A DNA stretch of 64,000 nucleotides from CAYNVQ01 sp964400735 (GTDB taxonomy: Bacteria > Acidobacteriota > Aminicenantia > Aminicenantales > Aminicenantaceae). The position numbers and the translations under genes were made by a program. The notes under the pieces were generated by a model. That model was not told the origin of the DNA. It saw only the letters and a list, made by a program, of their open reading frames with translations, and made no database searches. Below are positions 52,638-61,139 of this stretch, one piece after another (within the stretch, counting starts at the first letter, position 1; each line of letters starts with the position of its first letter). The stretch lies in assembly GCA_964400735.1 (NCBI GenBank), contig CAYNVQ010000002.1, forward strand, positions 124,001-188,000, read 5' to 3'.

Positions 52638-53993
52638 TTAAAATATAATGCTCAAAGCTTCTTTTATATTGGAGACTCCCGCCAAATCAACATCCGGCAC
52701 CCTTTCCCGTTCCAACTGGGCAAGGTTTCCTTTAGGAAGGACGACCGAATGAAAGCCCAAGGATACGGCTTCTTTGATCCGGGCCAAAGGCTGAGGGACA
52801 GAACGTACTTCACCGCTCAATCCCACTTCACCGAAAAGAGCGAATCCAGCAGGGACAGCCTTGTTTTTCAGGCAGGAGACGACAGCTATGATGGAGGCCA
52901 AATCCACGGCCGGCTCGTCCAAGGTCAATCCTCCGGCCACATTTAGATAAATATCCTCTCCACCAAAACCAAATCCCAATTTTCTTTCGATCACGGCCAA
53001 CAACATGGCCGTGCGGAAATGATCCAATCCTATGGTCATTCTCCTAGGATTTCCGGAAAAAAGGGTGGGAGAAACAAGAGCTTGAATCTCCGCTAATAAT
53101 GGCCGCGATCCTTTGATGGTACAAACCACCACACTGCCGGTCTCGTCCGCTGGCCGCTCCTTTAAAAAGAAAGCCGATGGATTGACAATGGCCTTGAGCC
53201 CTCGGTTGCCCATCTCAAAAATGGCCAGCTCCGAAATCGGGCCAAAGCGGTTTTTCAAGGCCCGCAGCACACGATGACTGTGCTCTTTCTCTCCTTCGAA
53301 ATAAAGAACCACATCGACAATATGCTCCAGCGACTTAGGGCCAGCTAAAGATCCCTCTTTGGTGATATGGCCTATCAAAAAGGAAGAAATCTGGTTTTTT
53401 TTGGCAAATCGAAAGACTTGATTGGTGACTTCCCGGACCTGACTGATCGTTCCCGGGCTGGAAGAAAGTTTCGAGGAATAGACCGTCTGCACGGAGTCCA
53501 TGACCAAGATATGGGGCTTCAGCCTTCCAGCCTGAGCCACAATCCGCTCCAGGTTGGTTTCCGCCAATAGATAAAGCTCTCCGTCTGAAACACCCAGCCT
53601 TTCTCCCCTCATTTTGATCTGCTCCAGGGACTCTTCTCCAGAAACATAAAGCACCTTTTCCCCTTTTAAACTGTAGTCCCGGCTTACTTGGAGAAGAAGG
53701 GTGGATTTGCCGATTCCTGGCTCTCCACCGATCAGGACCAAGGAGCCCAGCACTACCCCCCCGCCGAGAACCCGGTCCAGCTCCTTGATTCCTGTCTCCG
53801 CCCTCTTTTTTTTTGCCCCTTTTATTTCTTTATACAGGACTGGCTCCGAAGGGGGAAAGGAGTATTCCGCTTGGCCCTCTTCTTCCAACTCTTCGATCAG
53901 AGAATTCCACTCGCCGCAACTGGGACACCGTCCCAGCCATTTGGGCGAGTTGAATCCACAGCTTTGGCAGATAAAAACGGTCTTGTTCTTCAT
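52638..53993 (-). CDS. radA: DNA repair protein RadA
   Basis: A 451-residue RecA-like helicase that promotes branch migration in recombination. It has the N-terminal zinc finger (CQSCGFNSPKWLGRCPSC), Walker A GGEPGIGKSTL near residue 88, the RadA-specific KNRFG, and a C-terminal Lon-protease-like domain (SVVLPKGNLAQLE). Its ATG shares one base with the mlaD-like stop (TAATG). Confidence 0.96.
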   Translation of the reverse strand: MKNKTVFICQSCGFNSPKWLGRCPSCGEWNSLIEELEEEGQAEYSFPPSEPVLYKEIKGAKKKRAETGIKELDRVLGGGVVLGSLVLIGGEPGIGKSTLLLQVSRDYSLKGEKVLYVSGEESLEQIKMRGERLGVSDGELYLLAETNLERIVAQAGRLKPHILVMDSVQTVYSSKLSSSPGTISQVREVTNQVFRFAKKNQISSFLIGHITKEGSLAGPKSLEHIVDVVLYFEGEKEHSHRVLRALKNRFGPISELAIFEMGNRGLKAIVNPSAFFLKERPADETGSVVVCTIKGSRPLLAEIQALVSPTLFSGNPRRMTIGLDHFRTAMLLAVIERKLGFGFGGEDIYLNVAGGLTLDEPAVDLASIIAVVSCLKNKAVPAGFALFGEVGLSGEVRSVPQPLARIKEAVSLGFHSVVLPKGNLAQLERERVPDVDLAGVSNIKEALSIIF

Positions 53994-55387
53994 TAAAAAC
54001 CGAACCTCAGACCAAAATAGAGCTCCCTTTTTTCGGACAGCGTGAAATCATCCCAGCCCAAAAGAAAATGGATGTATTTTGTCGCTAAAAAACTTGTCCA
54101 AGCCCGGAAGCGTGGACGGGGTTCACGATTGAAATCAAATCCCTCCAGGGTGAATACCAATCGGTCGTCGAGTGTATAGAAATCCAGGCCGACACCGAAT
54201 TCCGATTCCAATATACCGGCTCTGGGCGCAAAAGCCCCCCACCGCAGCCCTCCTTGGGCGGTATAGGTGAATCTATCTTGCCAGGGATCTTGGACGATCT
54301 GGGCAAGCACGAATTTATCCGACGACGGCCAAACCGCAAAGGAAAGGGATCCTTTCAGCAACTCGCTTTTGGCGAAATATTCAGTTCTCAGCCCCATGTT
54401 CATCCGCAGGGAAGATACAGGCCTGACGATTTTTCGGACCTCGTTCACGGTTTCTTCCGTTTTTTGGATGAGTTCAGGATCCTGAATAAGCTTTCCTAAC
54501 GACCCCTCTCCCTTATTGAGTTTCTCCAGCGCCTCGTTCAAGAGCCTTAAAGATTCCTCGGTCTTGAACAGAAGTTCCTTAATTCCTTGGAAATTTTCCT
54601 TCAAGTTTCCCCTATTTTCTTCCACCGTCTCTTTCAGCATATGAATAAGCTCATCTAGGTTCTCAGAAATTTTTTCCACCTTCTGGTCGAAATTATCCAT
54701 TACTTCAGAGGATCTCTCCAAGCCTCTGGAAACACTGGACTTGTTCTGCTGAAGGAAATCATTCAATTCCGACGAAAAAGAGGAAATATTTTGAAATATT
54801 TCCTTAAGACTTGTGCGCGACTCCTCCTCTCCCAGCAGCTCGCGCAAACTCCTGCTGGTCTCTTTGATCTCGTCTCCAAGAGAAGACAACATCACTCCCA
54901 GTTGGTCGAATCCCACTGAAGGAAGACTCCCGAGGCTATCGCCCGGTTGAGCCATCTCTTCTCCCTTCCCAGGAATGATCTCTATAAATTTCTCCCCCAA
55001 AAGTCCCAGAGAAGCCAGCGTGACCGTTGCATCCTTGCTGATCTCGATGTCCAGATTAATGGACATCTTCACCTCTGCCTGATTCCCCTTGAGTCTTATG
55101 TCTTCAACTGATCCCACTTTCACGCCGGCCAAACGGACCACGGTTTTTTTCTCCAGTCCGGACACGCTCTGGAAATAGGCATACAAGGTGTATCCTTTTT
55201 TCTGGAAAAGATTGCTGAGATCTCCTACGATAAAAACGAATAAAGCGAGGATAACCAGCCCTATCCCCAGGAATAAACCAATTTTGATCTCTTGCCTGTA
55301 AATCACCAGTCTCGATTCCTTGTCACGACTGACTCCTTCTTTGCTTTTTCGTCTGAAAATTCCCATTTCAACTTCTCTTTTTTTCAT
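53993..55387 (-). CDS. mlaD: MlaD-type MCE protein with coiled coil and C-terminal beta domain
   Basis: A 464-residue substrate-binding partner of the MlaEF lipid transporter. One membrane helix (residues 33-55) is followed by an MCE domain (TLYAYFQSVSGLEKKTVVRLAGVKVGSV to about residue 145), a long predicted coiled coil at about 165-310, and a C-terminal domain of about 130 residues rich in beta strands with many aromatic residues that ends LYFGLRFGF. The ending resembles an outer membrane beta signal, so this protein might bridge both membranes. E. coli MlaD has only the first 180 or so residues. Confidence 0.9.
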   Translation of the reverse strand: MKKREVEMGIFRRKSKEGVSRDKESRLVIYRQEIKIGLFLGIGLVILALFVFIVGDLSNLFQKKGYTLYAYFQSVSGLEKKTVVRLAGVKVGSVEDIRLKGNQAEVKMSINLDIEISKDATVTLASLGLLGEKFIEIIPGKGEEMAQPGDSLGSLPSVGFDQLGVMLSSLGDEIKETSRSLRELLGEEESRTSLKEIFQNISSFSSELNDFLQQNKSSVSRGLERSSEVMDNFDQKVEKISENLDELIHMLKETVEENRGNLKENFQGIKELLFKTEESLRLLNEALEKLNKGEGSLGKLIQDPELIQKTEETVNEVRKIVRPVSSLRMNMGLRTEYFAKSELLKGSLSFAVWPSSDKFVLAQIVQDPWQDRFTYTAQGGLRWGAFAPRAGILESEFGVGLDFYTLDDRLVFTLEGFDFNREPRPRFRAWTSFLATKYIHFLLGWDDFTLSEKRELYFGLRFGF

Positions 55388-55400
55388 TCATCCTATTGTA

Positions 55401-56147
55401 TCACCAATTTTCTATCGGTCCTACAGCCGTTCCATTGATGAACTGTTGAACGACTTGATTCGGAGAATTCCTGATCTCCTCCGAAGTTCCCGTCTCGATG
55501 ATTTTTCCTTGATAGAGCATCGCGATCCGGTCCGCCACTTTATAGGTGCTGACCATATCATGGGTTATGACGACCGAGGTAACCTTGAGGTCCTTTTTCA
55601 TCTGGATGATCAAATCATTGATGGCATCCGCCCTGATCGGGTCGATTCCTGTTGAAGGCTCATCATAAAGGATTATTTCGGGCTGGTAGGCAATCGCCCT
55701 GGCCAAGCCCACTCTTTTTTTCATGCCACCGCTCAGCTCGTAAGGCAGTTGGTTTTCAATTCCCCTTAAACCCACTTTGTGAAGTGCCTGCCGGGCCCTT
55801 TCTTCGACTTCCTCGGAAGAAAAATCGGTATGTCTTTTCAGTCCGAACATGACATTGTCCAAGACCGTCAGGGAGTCGAAAAGGGCTGCCCCCTGAAAAA
55901 GCATGGCGAACCTGCGGCGAATTCTTCGAAAAGAAGCTTCGTTCAGGCAGGTGATCTCTTTCCCGTCCAGATAGATTTTTCCTTTATCCGGCCTGATGAG
56001 CCCGATGAGGTGTTTGATCAAAACGCTCTTTCCTGAACCGCTTTGACCGATGATCACTACGGTCTCGCTTCTCTCTATGTTCAAGTTCACTCCCTGAAGG
56101 ACTTTTTTCCCTCCGAAGGATTTGTGCAAATCGACGATTCGAATCAT
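55401..56147 (-). CDS. mlaF: ABC transporter ATPase MlaF
   Basis: A 248-residue ATPase energising lipid movement by MlaE. The start is ATG 56147 (MIRIVDLHKSFGG); a longer frame upstream overlaps mlaE and is a shadow. Walker A is IGQSGSGKSVLIKHL, Q-loop MLFQGAALFDSLTV, ABC signature ELSGGMKKRVGLARA, Walker B IILYDEPSTGIDP, H-loop VVITHD. It is two bases from mlaE. Confidence 0.95.
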   Translation of the reverse strand: MIRIVDLHKSFGGKKVLQGVNLNIERSETVVIIGQSGSGKSVLIKHLIGLIRPDKGKIYLDGKEITCLNEASFRRIRRRFAMLFQGAALFDSLTVLDNVMFGLKRHTDFSSEEVEERARQALHKVGLRGIENQLPYELSGGMKKRVGLARAIAYQPEIILYDEPSTGIDPIRADAINDLIIQMKKDLKVTSVVITHDMVSTYKVADRIAMLYQGKIIETGTSEEIRNSPNQVVQQFINGTAVGPIENW

Positions 56148-56149
56148 GG

Positions 56150-56932
56150 TTACAGGTTCGCAGGAAGTCCTTTGCTGAGAAAAAAATTGAAGATAAGAAT
56201 AAGGATACTGGAGATAACCACAGCCCGAGTCGTTGCCCTTCCCACTCCTGCTGCTCCTGCTTCTGTCTTCAATCCCTGCCAACACCCGATGATGGCAATG
56301 ATGGCACCAAACACCGCGGCCTTTATCAATCCGCTGAGGACATCCCAAAATTCCATATAGATCAAAGTATTCCGGATATAGATGTACCTGTTCACCCCCA
56401 TTAGAAACGTATTATAAAAAAAGCCAGCAAACATTCCTATGATATCTCCATAGAGCGTCAAGCAAGGCAGCATAACGATACTGGCAAGGGTGCGGGGGAC
56501 GACAAGATAACGAATCGGATCGCCCCCCAAACTGATAAGAGCATCTATTTGCTCGGTGATTCTCATGGTTCCGATTTCAGCCGCCATTGACGACCCCACC
56601 CTGCCGGACACCATGAGCCCGACCAATATCGGAATCAATTCTTTGGCCAACCCTAATGAGATGATCGGCCCTCCATAGGCCTCAGAACCAGGCCCAATGT
56701 ACCTATGGAATCCAATATAGGTTTGTAGCCCGAAAACAAGCCCTCCGAAAGCAGCGGTCAGGGACACCACTGGGAGGGATCTAACCCCCACCTCCTCGAG
56801 TTGTTGTATGAAGTTTTTCTTCTCCCATGGCCTGGTGAAAAACCCTCTAAATGTCTGGCTCAGAATGATTCCCACCTCTCCCACTTGCTGGAAGAAAAAG
56901 AAAAAAAGGGATTTTTTCGTGAGAGACTCCAT
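56150..56932 (-). CDS. mlaE: MlaE-family ABC transporter permease
   Basis: A 260-residue permease from ATG 56932 (MESLTKKSLFFFF). The MlaE signature is clear: FGLQTYIGFHRYIG, LVSGRVGSSMAAEIGTMRITEQIDAL, VVPRTLASIVMLPCL and a last segment with TTRAVVISSILILIFNFF. It begins one base after the dnaB stop codon (TAA-A-ATG), so it is translated as part of the rplI-dnaB operon. With mlaF and mlaD it would keep outer membrane lipid asymmetry or move phospholipids. Confidence 0.95.
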   Translation of the reverse strand: MESLTKKSLFFFFFQQVGEVGIILSQTFRGFFTRPWEKKNFIQQLEEVGVRSLPVVSLTAAFGGLVFGLQTYIGFHRYIGPGSEAYGGPIISLGLAKELIPILVGLMVSGRVGSSMAAEIGTMRITEQIDALISLGGDPIRYLVVPRTLASIVMLPCLTLYGDIIGMFAGFFYNTFLMGVNRYIYIRNTLIYMEFWDVLSGLIKAAVFGAIIAIIGCWQGLKTEAGAAGVGRATTRAVVISSILILIFNFFLSKGLPANL

Positions 56933-56933
56933 T

Positions 56934-58289
56934 TTATGCTTCGAAGGCCTGGAATTCCATATCCGCAAACCGGGCGTATTCTCTAATAAAAGCCAGGTTG
57001 ACGATTCCAGTCGGACCGTTGCGTTGTTTGGCCACGTGGATTTTAGCGATCCCCCTGAGATTTTCATCATCTGGATGGTAAAACTCAGGCCGGTAGACGA
57101 AGATGACCACATCGGCATCCTGCTCGATGGCCCCGGATTCTCTCAGGTCGGAAAGCTGAGGGACGGGCTCGCGCCGGCCCTTTTCAGGAGCCCGGCTAAG
57201 CTGCGATATGCCGACGACCGGAATCTGGAGTTCCTTGGCCAGTTCTTTTAAGGAGCGTGAAATATAAGATATCTCTTGAGTTCTGTTTTCGAATCTACTG
57301 CCAGGGCGCATCAGCTGCATATAATCGATGAAAACTAGATCAAGGTGGTGTTCCATTTTAAGGCGTCTTGCTTTGGCTTTCATTTCTATCATGGTAAGCC
57401 CCGGCGTCTCGTCGACGAATACTTTCGCCTTGGAAAGTTCCTCTGCGCTCAACTTGAGTCGTTCAAACTCTCTTTCTCCGATAAACCCTGTTCTCACTTT
57501 TTTGATGTCCAATTGAGCTTCCGCGCACATCAGCCGTATGACAATCTGTTCCTTCGCCATCTCCAGTGAAAAAAAACCCACCGAATAATCTGTCCGCAGG
57601 CCGATATGTAAAGACGTATTCAAACAAAGAGCCGTTTTTCCCATCGATGGTCGTCCGGCTACGACAATAAATTCAGAATTATGATACCCGGAAGTCAGAC
57701 CATCTAAATCCCTGAATCCTGTCGGTATCCCCGTCACCACATCCTGTCGGTGGCGAAGGTTATCTATGAATTCAATGGCCGAATTGGTCAGGGCTCCAAC
57801 CGGAATGAAACCAGGTTTTATTCTTTGTTCAGCCACCTCGATGATGGAGGCTTGTGCCTCATCCAGCAGCTGATCGGCATCTTCCCTCTGTTCATAACTC
57901 GAAGAAATAATCTTTGCCGAAGAAAGAATAAGCCTCCTTAAAAGGGATTTTTCCTTGATGATTTGGGCATAGTATTCCACATTGAGGCTCTTCGGTACTC
58001 CGTCCATAAGAGAAGAAAGATAGGAGGCCCCCCCCACTTCATCCAGCTCTCCAGCCCTTTTTAGCTCTTCGCTCAGTGAAAGGAGATCGACGGGATGGCC
58101 TTTATCTACCAGGCGTGATATTCTCTCCAAGATCTTTCGATTTCCCTCTTTATAGAAATCTTCGATGGTCAGGATGGAAAGAACGACATTGAGGTTTTTG
58201 TTGTTGAGCAGGATGGCTCCCAGAACAGTTTTTTCCGCTTCTGCACTATGGGGTGGGGTTTTTTTCAAAAACATCAAATCAAGTTCCAC
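56934..58289 (-). CDS. dnaB: Replicative DNA helicase DnaB
   Basis: A 451-residue hexameric helicase: N-terminal DnaG-binding domain (PPHSAEAEKTVLGAILLNN), linker, and RecA-like C-terminal domain with Walker A AGRPSMGKTAL near residue 210, SLEMAKEQIVIRL, VFIDYMQLM, and HVAKQRNGPTGIVNLAF. GTG 58289 is preceded by AGAGG; a nearby in-frame ATG is the alternative. No intein. It follows rplI by eight bases, the common arrangement. Confidence 0.96.
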   Translation of the reverse strand: MELDLMFLKKTPPHSAEAEKTVLGAILLNNKNLNVVLSILTIEDFYKEGNRKILERISRLVDKGHPVDLLSLSEELKRAGELDEVGGASYLSSLMDGVPKSLNVEYYAQIIKEKSLLRRLILSSAKIISSSYEQREDADQLLDEAQASIIEVAEQRIKPGFIPVGALTNSAIEFIDNLRHRQDVVTGIPTGFRDLDGLTSGYHNSEFIVVAGRPSMGKTALCLNTSLHIGLRTDYSVGFFSLEMAKEQIVIRLMCAEAQLDIKKVRTGFIGEREFERLKLSAEELSKAKVFVDETPGLTMIEMKAKARRLKMEHHLDLVFIDYMQLMRPGSRFENRTQEISYISRSLKELAKELQIPVVGISQLSRAPEKGRREPVPQLSDLRESGAIEQDADVVIFVYRPEFYHPDDENLRGIAKIHVAKQRNGPTGIVNLAFIREYARFADMEFQAFEA

Positions 58290-58297
58290 TTTTGCCT

Positions 58298-59002
58298 CTA
58301 CTCGTTTTCCTTTTTCTCCTCCTTTTCCTTTTTCTCCGCGCTGGAATCTTTCCCCTCTTCATGCTCCAGTTTTTCCTTCTCTATCGGCTTCTCCTCCTCC
58401 TTTTTTTCTTCCTTGTCTCCTTCTTCTTTCTCCACCTGGACTTCTTCTTTTTCTGAGGTCTTTTCTTCACTTTTTATATCTTGTTTCTGTTTTTCCTCTG
58501 CTGGCACTATTTCCTTGCTCTCTTCCGATTCTAATTCCTTTTTCTCCGTTTCTTCCTCGCCTTCCTTCTTCACTTCGATCTTCAGCTCTGCCTGCTGCTC
58601 ATGAAAAATCTTAATGGGTATGGTATAGTTCCCCAGCCGTTTAATCGGCTCTTCCAGCAGAATCTTTCTTTTCTCGATCTCGAATCCCAGCTTATCCAGG
58701 GCCTCCTTGATATCGGTAATACTGACCGAGCCAAAGATGACATCCTTTTCCCCTGCTTTTCTTTCGAAGGAAAGAGACGTTTGGTTGATCCTGTCGATCA
58801 CGTTTTGAAAGGATACCGTCTCTTGGGCCAGCTTTTTTTTCAAGGATCTTTGCTGCATCTCAATCATCCTGATGTTGGCAGCCGTCACTTCGATCCCCAG
58901 TTTCCTGGGGACGAGATAATTTCTTGCATAGCCAGCCGCCACATCAACGATATCCCCTCTCTTTCCAATGTTTTCGATATTTTCCTTCAGAATTATCTTC
59001 AT
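58298..59002 (-). CDS. rplI: 50S ribosomal protein L9 with long acidic/basic C-terminal tail
   Basis: The first ~147 residues are a normal L9: MKIILKENIENIGKRGDIVDVAAGYARNYLVPRKLG, the connecting helix, and the C-terminal rRNA-binding domain (FGSVSITDIKEALDKLG). After that come about 87 residues almost wholly Glu, Lys and Asp with a few Ser and Val, unusual for L9. The frame is unbroken to the stop, so the tail is real. S6 and L25 nearby carry similar tails. Confidence 0.94.
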   Translation of the reverse strand: MKIILKENIENIGKRGDIVDVAAGYARNYLVPRKLGIEVTAANIRMIEMQQRSLKKKLAQETVSFQNVIDRINQTSLSFERKAGEKDVIFGSVSITDIKEALDKLGFEIEKRKILLEEPIKRLGNYTIPIKIFHEQQAELKIEVKKEGEEETEKKELESEESKEIVPAEEKQKQDIKSEEKTSEKEEVQVEKEEGDKEEKKEEEKPIEKEKLEHEEGKDSSAEKKEKEEKKENE

Positions 59003-59006
59003 CGGC

Positions 59007-59261
59007 TCAATCCTCTATATAAGGAAGCAAGGCCAGAAGCCGGGCTCTCTTTATGGCCGTGGAAAGCTTGCGTTGATGATAGGAACAAGTCCCGGTCAGA
59101 CGCCTCGGCGCAATTTTTCCTCTCTCCGGGACATACCTTCTCAAAATATCGACATTTTTATAATCGATTTCCTTGATGTTTCTCTCGCAAAAACGGCAAT
59201 ACTTTCTCTTGGGCGGAAAGTATCTTCGAAAAGAACTTCTATCCCGTTGTTCTCTTGCCAT
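59007..59261 (-). CDS. rpsR: 30S ribosomal protein S18
   Basis: An 84-residue basic protein with KRKYCRFCERNIKEIDYKNVDIL and GKIAPRRLTGTCSYHQRKL, the S18 signature, including the cysteine set CxxC...C-x2-H found in zinc-type S18. It starts two bases after the rpsF stop and precedes rplI by four. No charged tail. Confidence 0.97.
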   Translation of the reverse strand: MAREQRDRSSFRRYFPPKRKYCRFCERNIKEIDYKNVDILRRYVPERGKIAPRRLTGTCSYHQRKLSTAIKRARLLALLPYIED

Positions 59262-59263
59262 CT

Positions 59264-59680
59264 TTAATTCTCCTCACCGGATTTGTCTTCTTCTTCCGGA
59301 ATTCCCTCTTCTTTCACCAACTCCTTCTCTTTCATTTCCCCTTCTTCCTGTTTTTCTTCCTTCACCGCCTTGGTCTTTTTTTTAGGGGGAGGTTGGATTT
59401 CTTCTCTTAGTGTCAGGTAGCGGATGATGGTTTCGGTTTGCCGAAACCGTCTTTCAAGTTCAAGGGGAATAGCCGTTTCCCCTTGGTAGTGGAAAAATAC
59501 ATAAAAGGCCTCCTCCAACCCGTTGATGGGATAGGCCAGTCTTTTTTTGCCCCATTTCTCAATGTTGACCATCTTTCCCTTGCTTTTCTTTATTACCTCC
59601 GCCATTTTCTGGATGAGCTTCTCCATCTCTTCTTCTTCCAGTTTAGGGGAAATGAGAAATGCTGTTTCGTATTGTCTCAC
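59264..59680 (-). CDS. rpsF: 30S ribosomal protein S6 with charged C-terminal tail
   Basis: Starts at GTG 59680 (MRQYETAFLIS), with AAGGAGG correctly spaced; an earlier GTG at 59686 is too close to it. Residues 1-95 are a normal S6 (EWGKKRLAYPINGLEEAFYVFFHYQ). About 43 extra residues rich in Glu and Lys follow (starting QPPPKKKTKAVKEEKQ). S6 binds S18 on the ribosome. Confidence 0.95.
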   Translation of the reverse strand: MRQYETAFLISPKLEEEEMEKLIQKMAEVIKKSKGKMVNIEKWGKKRLAYPINGLEEAFYVFFHYQGETAIPLELERRFRQTETIIRYLTLREEIQPPPKKKTKAVKEEKQEEGEMKEKELVKEEGIPEEEDKSGEEN

Positions 59681-59702
59681 GGACACCTCCTTATGGATTT
59701 AT

Positions 59703-59734
59703 AGCTCCCTCTCTATTCGAGGGAACAAGGAGCT
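59703..59734 (-). promoter_or_regulatory. Leader hairpin upstream of rpsF
   Basis: In the rpsF leader AGCTCC (59729-59734) pairs with GGAGCT (59703-59708), and inside it CCCTC pairs with GAGGG around a 7-base loop. It ends about 20 bases before the start codon. A stem here is the expected place for autoregulation by the S6:S18 complex; I cannot confirm the conserved bulge. Confidence 0.4.
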
Positions 59735-59824
59735 TTACACCTTTACTCCTAAGTCAATATGTCAGAATAATATATATTCATGAATCTGTCCATTGTTTTA
59801 TTCATTCATTTTGATTTTATCGCG

Positions 59825-60409
59825 TCACGTATCTTTTAAATTGCCTACCGATCGATTGAAGCAGTTCATCGCTTCATCGACGCTCCGATTCAAGATTAAA
59901 TCCAAGGCTTCCTCTGCCTTATCCAAGCTTCGCTCCAAAACCGGCTTTTCCTCTTTCCTGAATTCAGAAAGCACAAAGTCCGTCGCCTCAACATCGGCAG
60001 GCAAAGGACCGATGCCGATTCGGATGCGGGGAAATTGAGTGGATTTTACCTCCTGGACGACAGAAATCATTCCGTTATGAGTTCCCGGCCCCCCCTTTTT
60101 TCTCACCCTTATCTCCCCCAAGGGGATATCGAGATCGTCATAGACCATCACAAGGTGGCTTAGGCTCACTCCGGTTTTATCGATCAGGGCTTTTACCGCC
60201 AGTCCACTCCGGTTCATAAAGGTCCAGGGTTTGACAAGAAGAAGGGCTCCCTTTTCTCTCTCGAGGCGTGAAGATTTGGCGAAATACTTGCTTTTTTTCA
60301 ATTTCACGTTCCATCGTCGAGAAATTCTGTCTATCAGGACAAATCCCACATTATGACGGGTCGACTCGTACCTCCTCCCCGGATTTCCGAGTCCAACAAC
60401 AACCCACAA
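59825..60409 (-). CDS. pth: Peptidyl-tRNA hydrolase
   Basis: Releases peptides from prematurely dropped peptidyl-tRNA. The 194-residue protein starts at TTG 60409 (MWVVVGLGNPGRRYESTRHNVGF), with AGAGG overlapping the rplY stop as ribosome site. The catalytic His is in TRHNVG, followed by LLVKPWTFMNRSG, VYDDLDIPLGEIRVRKKGGPGTHNG and FPRIRIGIG. All key residues are present. Confidence 0.95.
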   Translation of the reverse strand: MWVVVGLGNPGRRYESTRHNVGFVLIDRISRRWNVKLKKSKYFAKSSRLEREKGALLLVKPWTFMNRSGLAVKALIDKTGVSLSHLVMVYDDLDIPLGEIRVRKKGGPGTHNGMISVVQEVKSTQFPRIRIGIGPLPADVEATDFVLSEFRKEEKPVLERSLDKAEEALDLILNRSVDEAMNCFNRSVGNLKDT

Positions 60410-60418
60410 GAAATGCCT

Positions 60419-61129
60419 CTATTCTTTCTCTTTCTCTTCCTCTTTCTCTTTCTCTTTCTCTCCCTTTTCTTCCTTTTCCTCCACTCTTTCCTTCTTGATG
60501 ACTTCTGGTTGCTCTTCTTCGGCCATAACGGAAACCTCTTCCTCTTCCTCCTCCTTCACAGCAATTTCTTCCTCTTTTGTAGGTGCCTCAATAAGAACAA
60601 CTACGGCATGGGGATCGCTCACTATCTTCACTCCTGTCGGAGAGGGGACCTCCTCCACCTTGATAGACTGATGCAGATGCAGAGGGCTGATATCTATATC
60701 AATATGATCTGGAATATTATGAGGGAGGCATTCTATTTCGACCTCTCTCATAGCCAAGTCGATGAATCCTCCTTCCGATTTCACACCGACCGCTTCGCCC
60801 TTCACCTCCACCGGAACAGATACTTTCACTGCCTTGTCCATGGCAATGTGGATGAGATCTATGTGGAGAATTTCGTCTCTAACGGGATCTATTTGCACTT
60901 CTTTTATCATCGTATCGACGGCCCTGGAATCAAACGCGGTCTTAAAAATCGTGTTCTCTCCTGCTTCAGATCTCAGAATGTTAAAGACATCCTTTTTGTT
61001 CAATACCAAATGTGTATTGGAAACCCCTCCGCCGTACAGAACAGCCGGTACCTTCCCCTCTCGTCTCAACCTGCGAGAGGCGTTTTTTCCAAATTGCTCT
61101 CTCTTTTCGCCTTTGATCGTTACATGCAT
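60419..61129 (-). CDS. rplY: 50S ribosomal protein L25/CTC-family with Glu/Lys-rich tail
   Basis: The start is ATG 61129 (MHVTIKGEKREQFG) with AAGGAGG five bases before it; a TTG 18 bases upstream opens the same frame. Residues 1-95 form the 5S rRNA-binding L25 domain (SRRLRREGKVPAVLYGGG), about 95-180 the TL5/CTC C-terminal domain (VKVSVPVEVKGEAVGVKSEGG, IECLPHNIPDHIDIDIS). A tail of about 55 residues, mostly Glu and Lys, follows. Confidence 0.94.
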   Translation of the reverse strand: MHVTIKGEKREQFGKNASRRLRREGKVPAVLYGGGVSNTHLVLNKKDVFNILRSEAGENTIFKTAFDSRAVDTMIKEVQIDPVRDEILHIDLIHIAMDKAVKVSVPVEVKGEAVGVKSEGGFIDLAMREVEIECLPHNIPDHIDIDISPLHLHQSIKVEEVPSPTGVKIVSDPHAVVVLIEAPTKEEEIAVKEEEEEEVSVMAEEEQPEVIKKERVEEKEEKGEKEKEKEEEKEKE

Positions 61130-61139
61130 CTTTTCCTCC

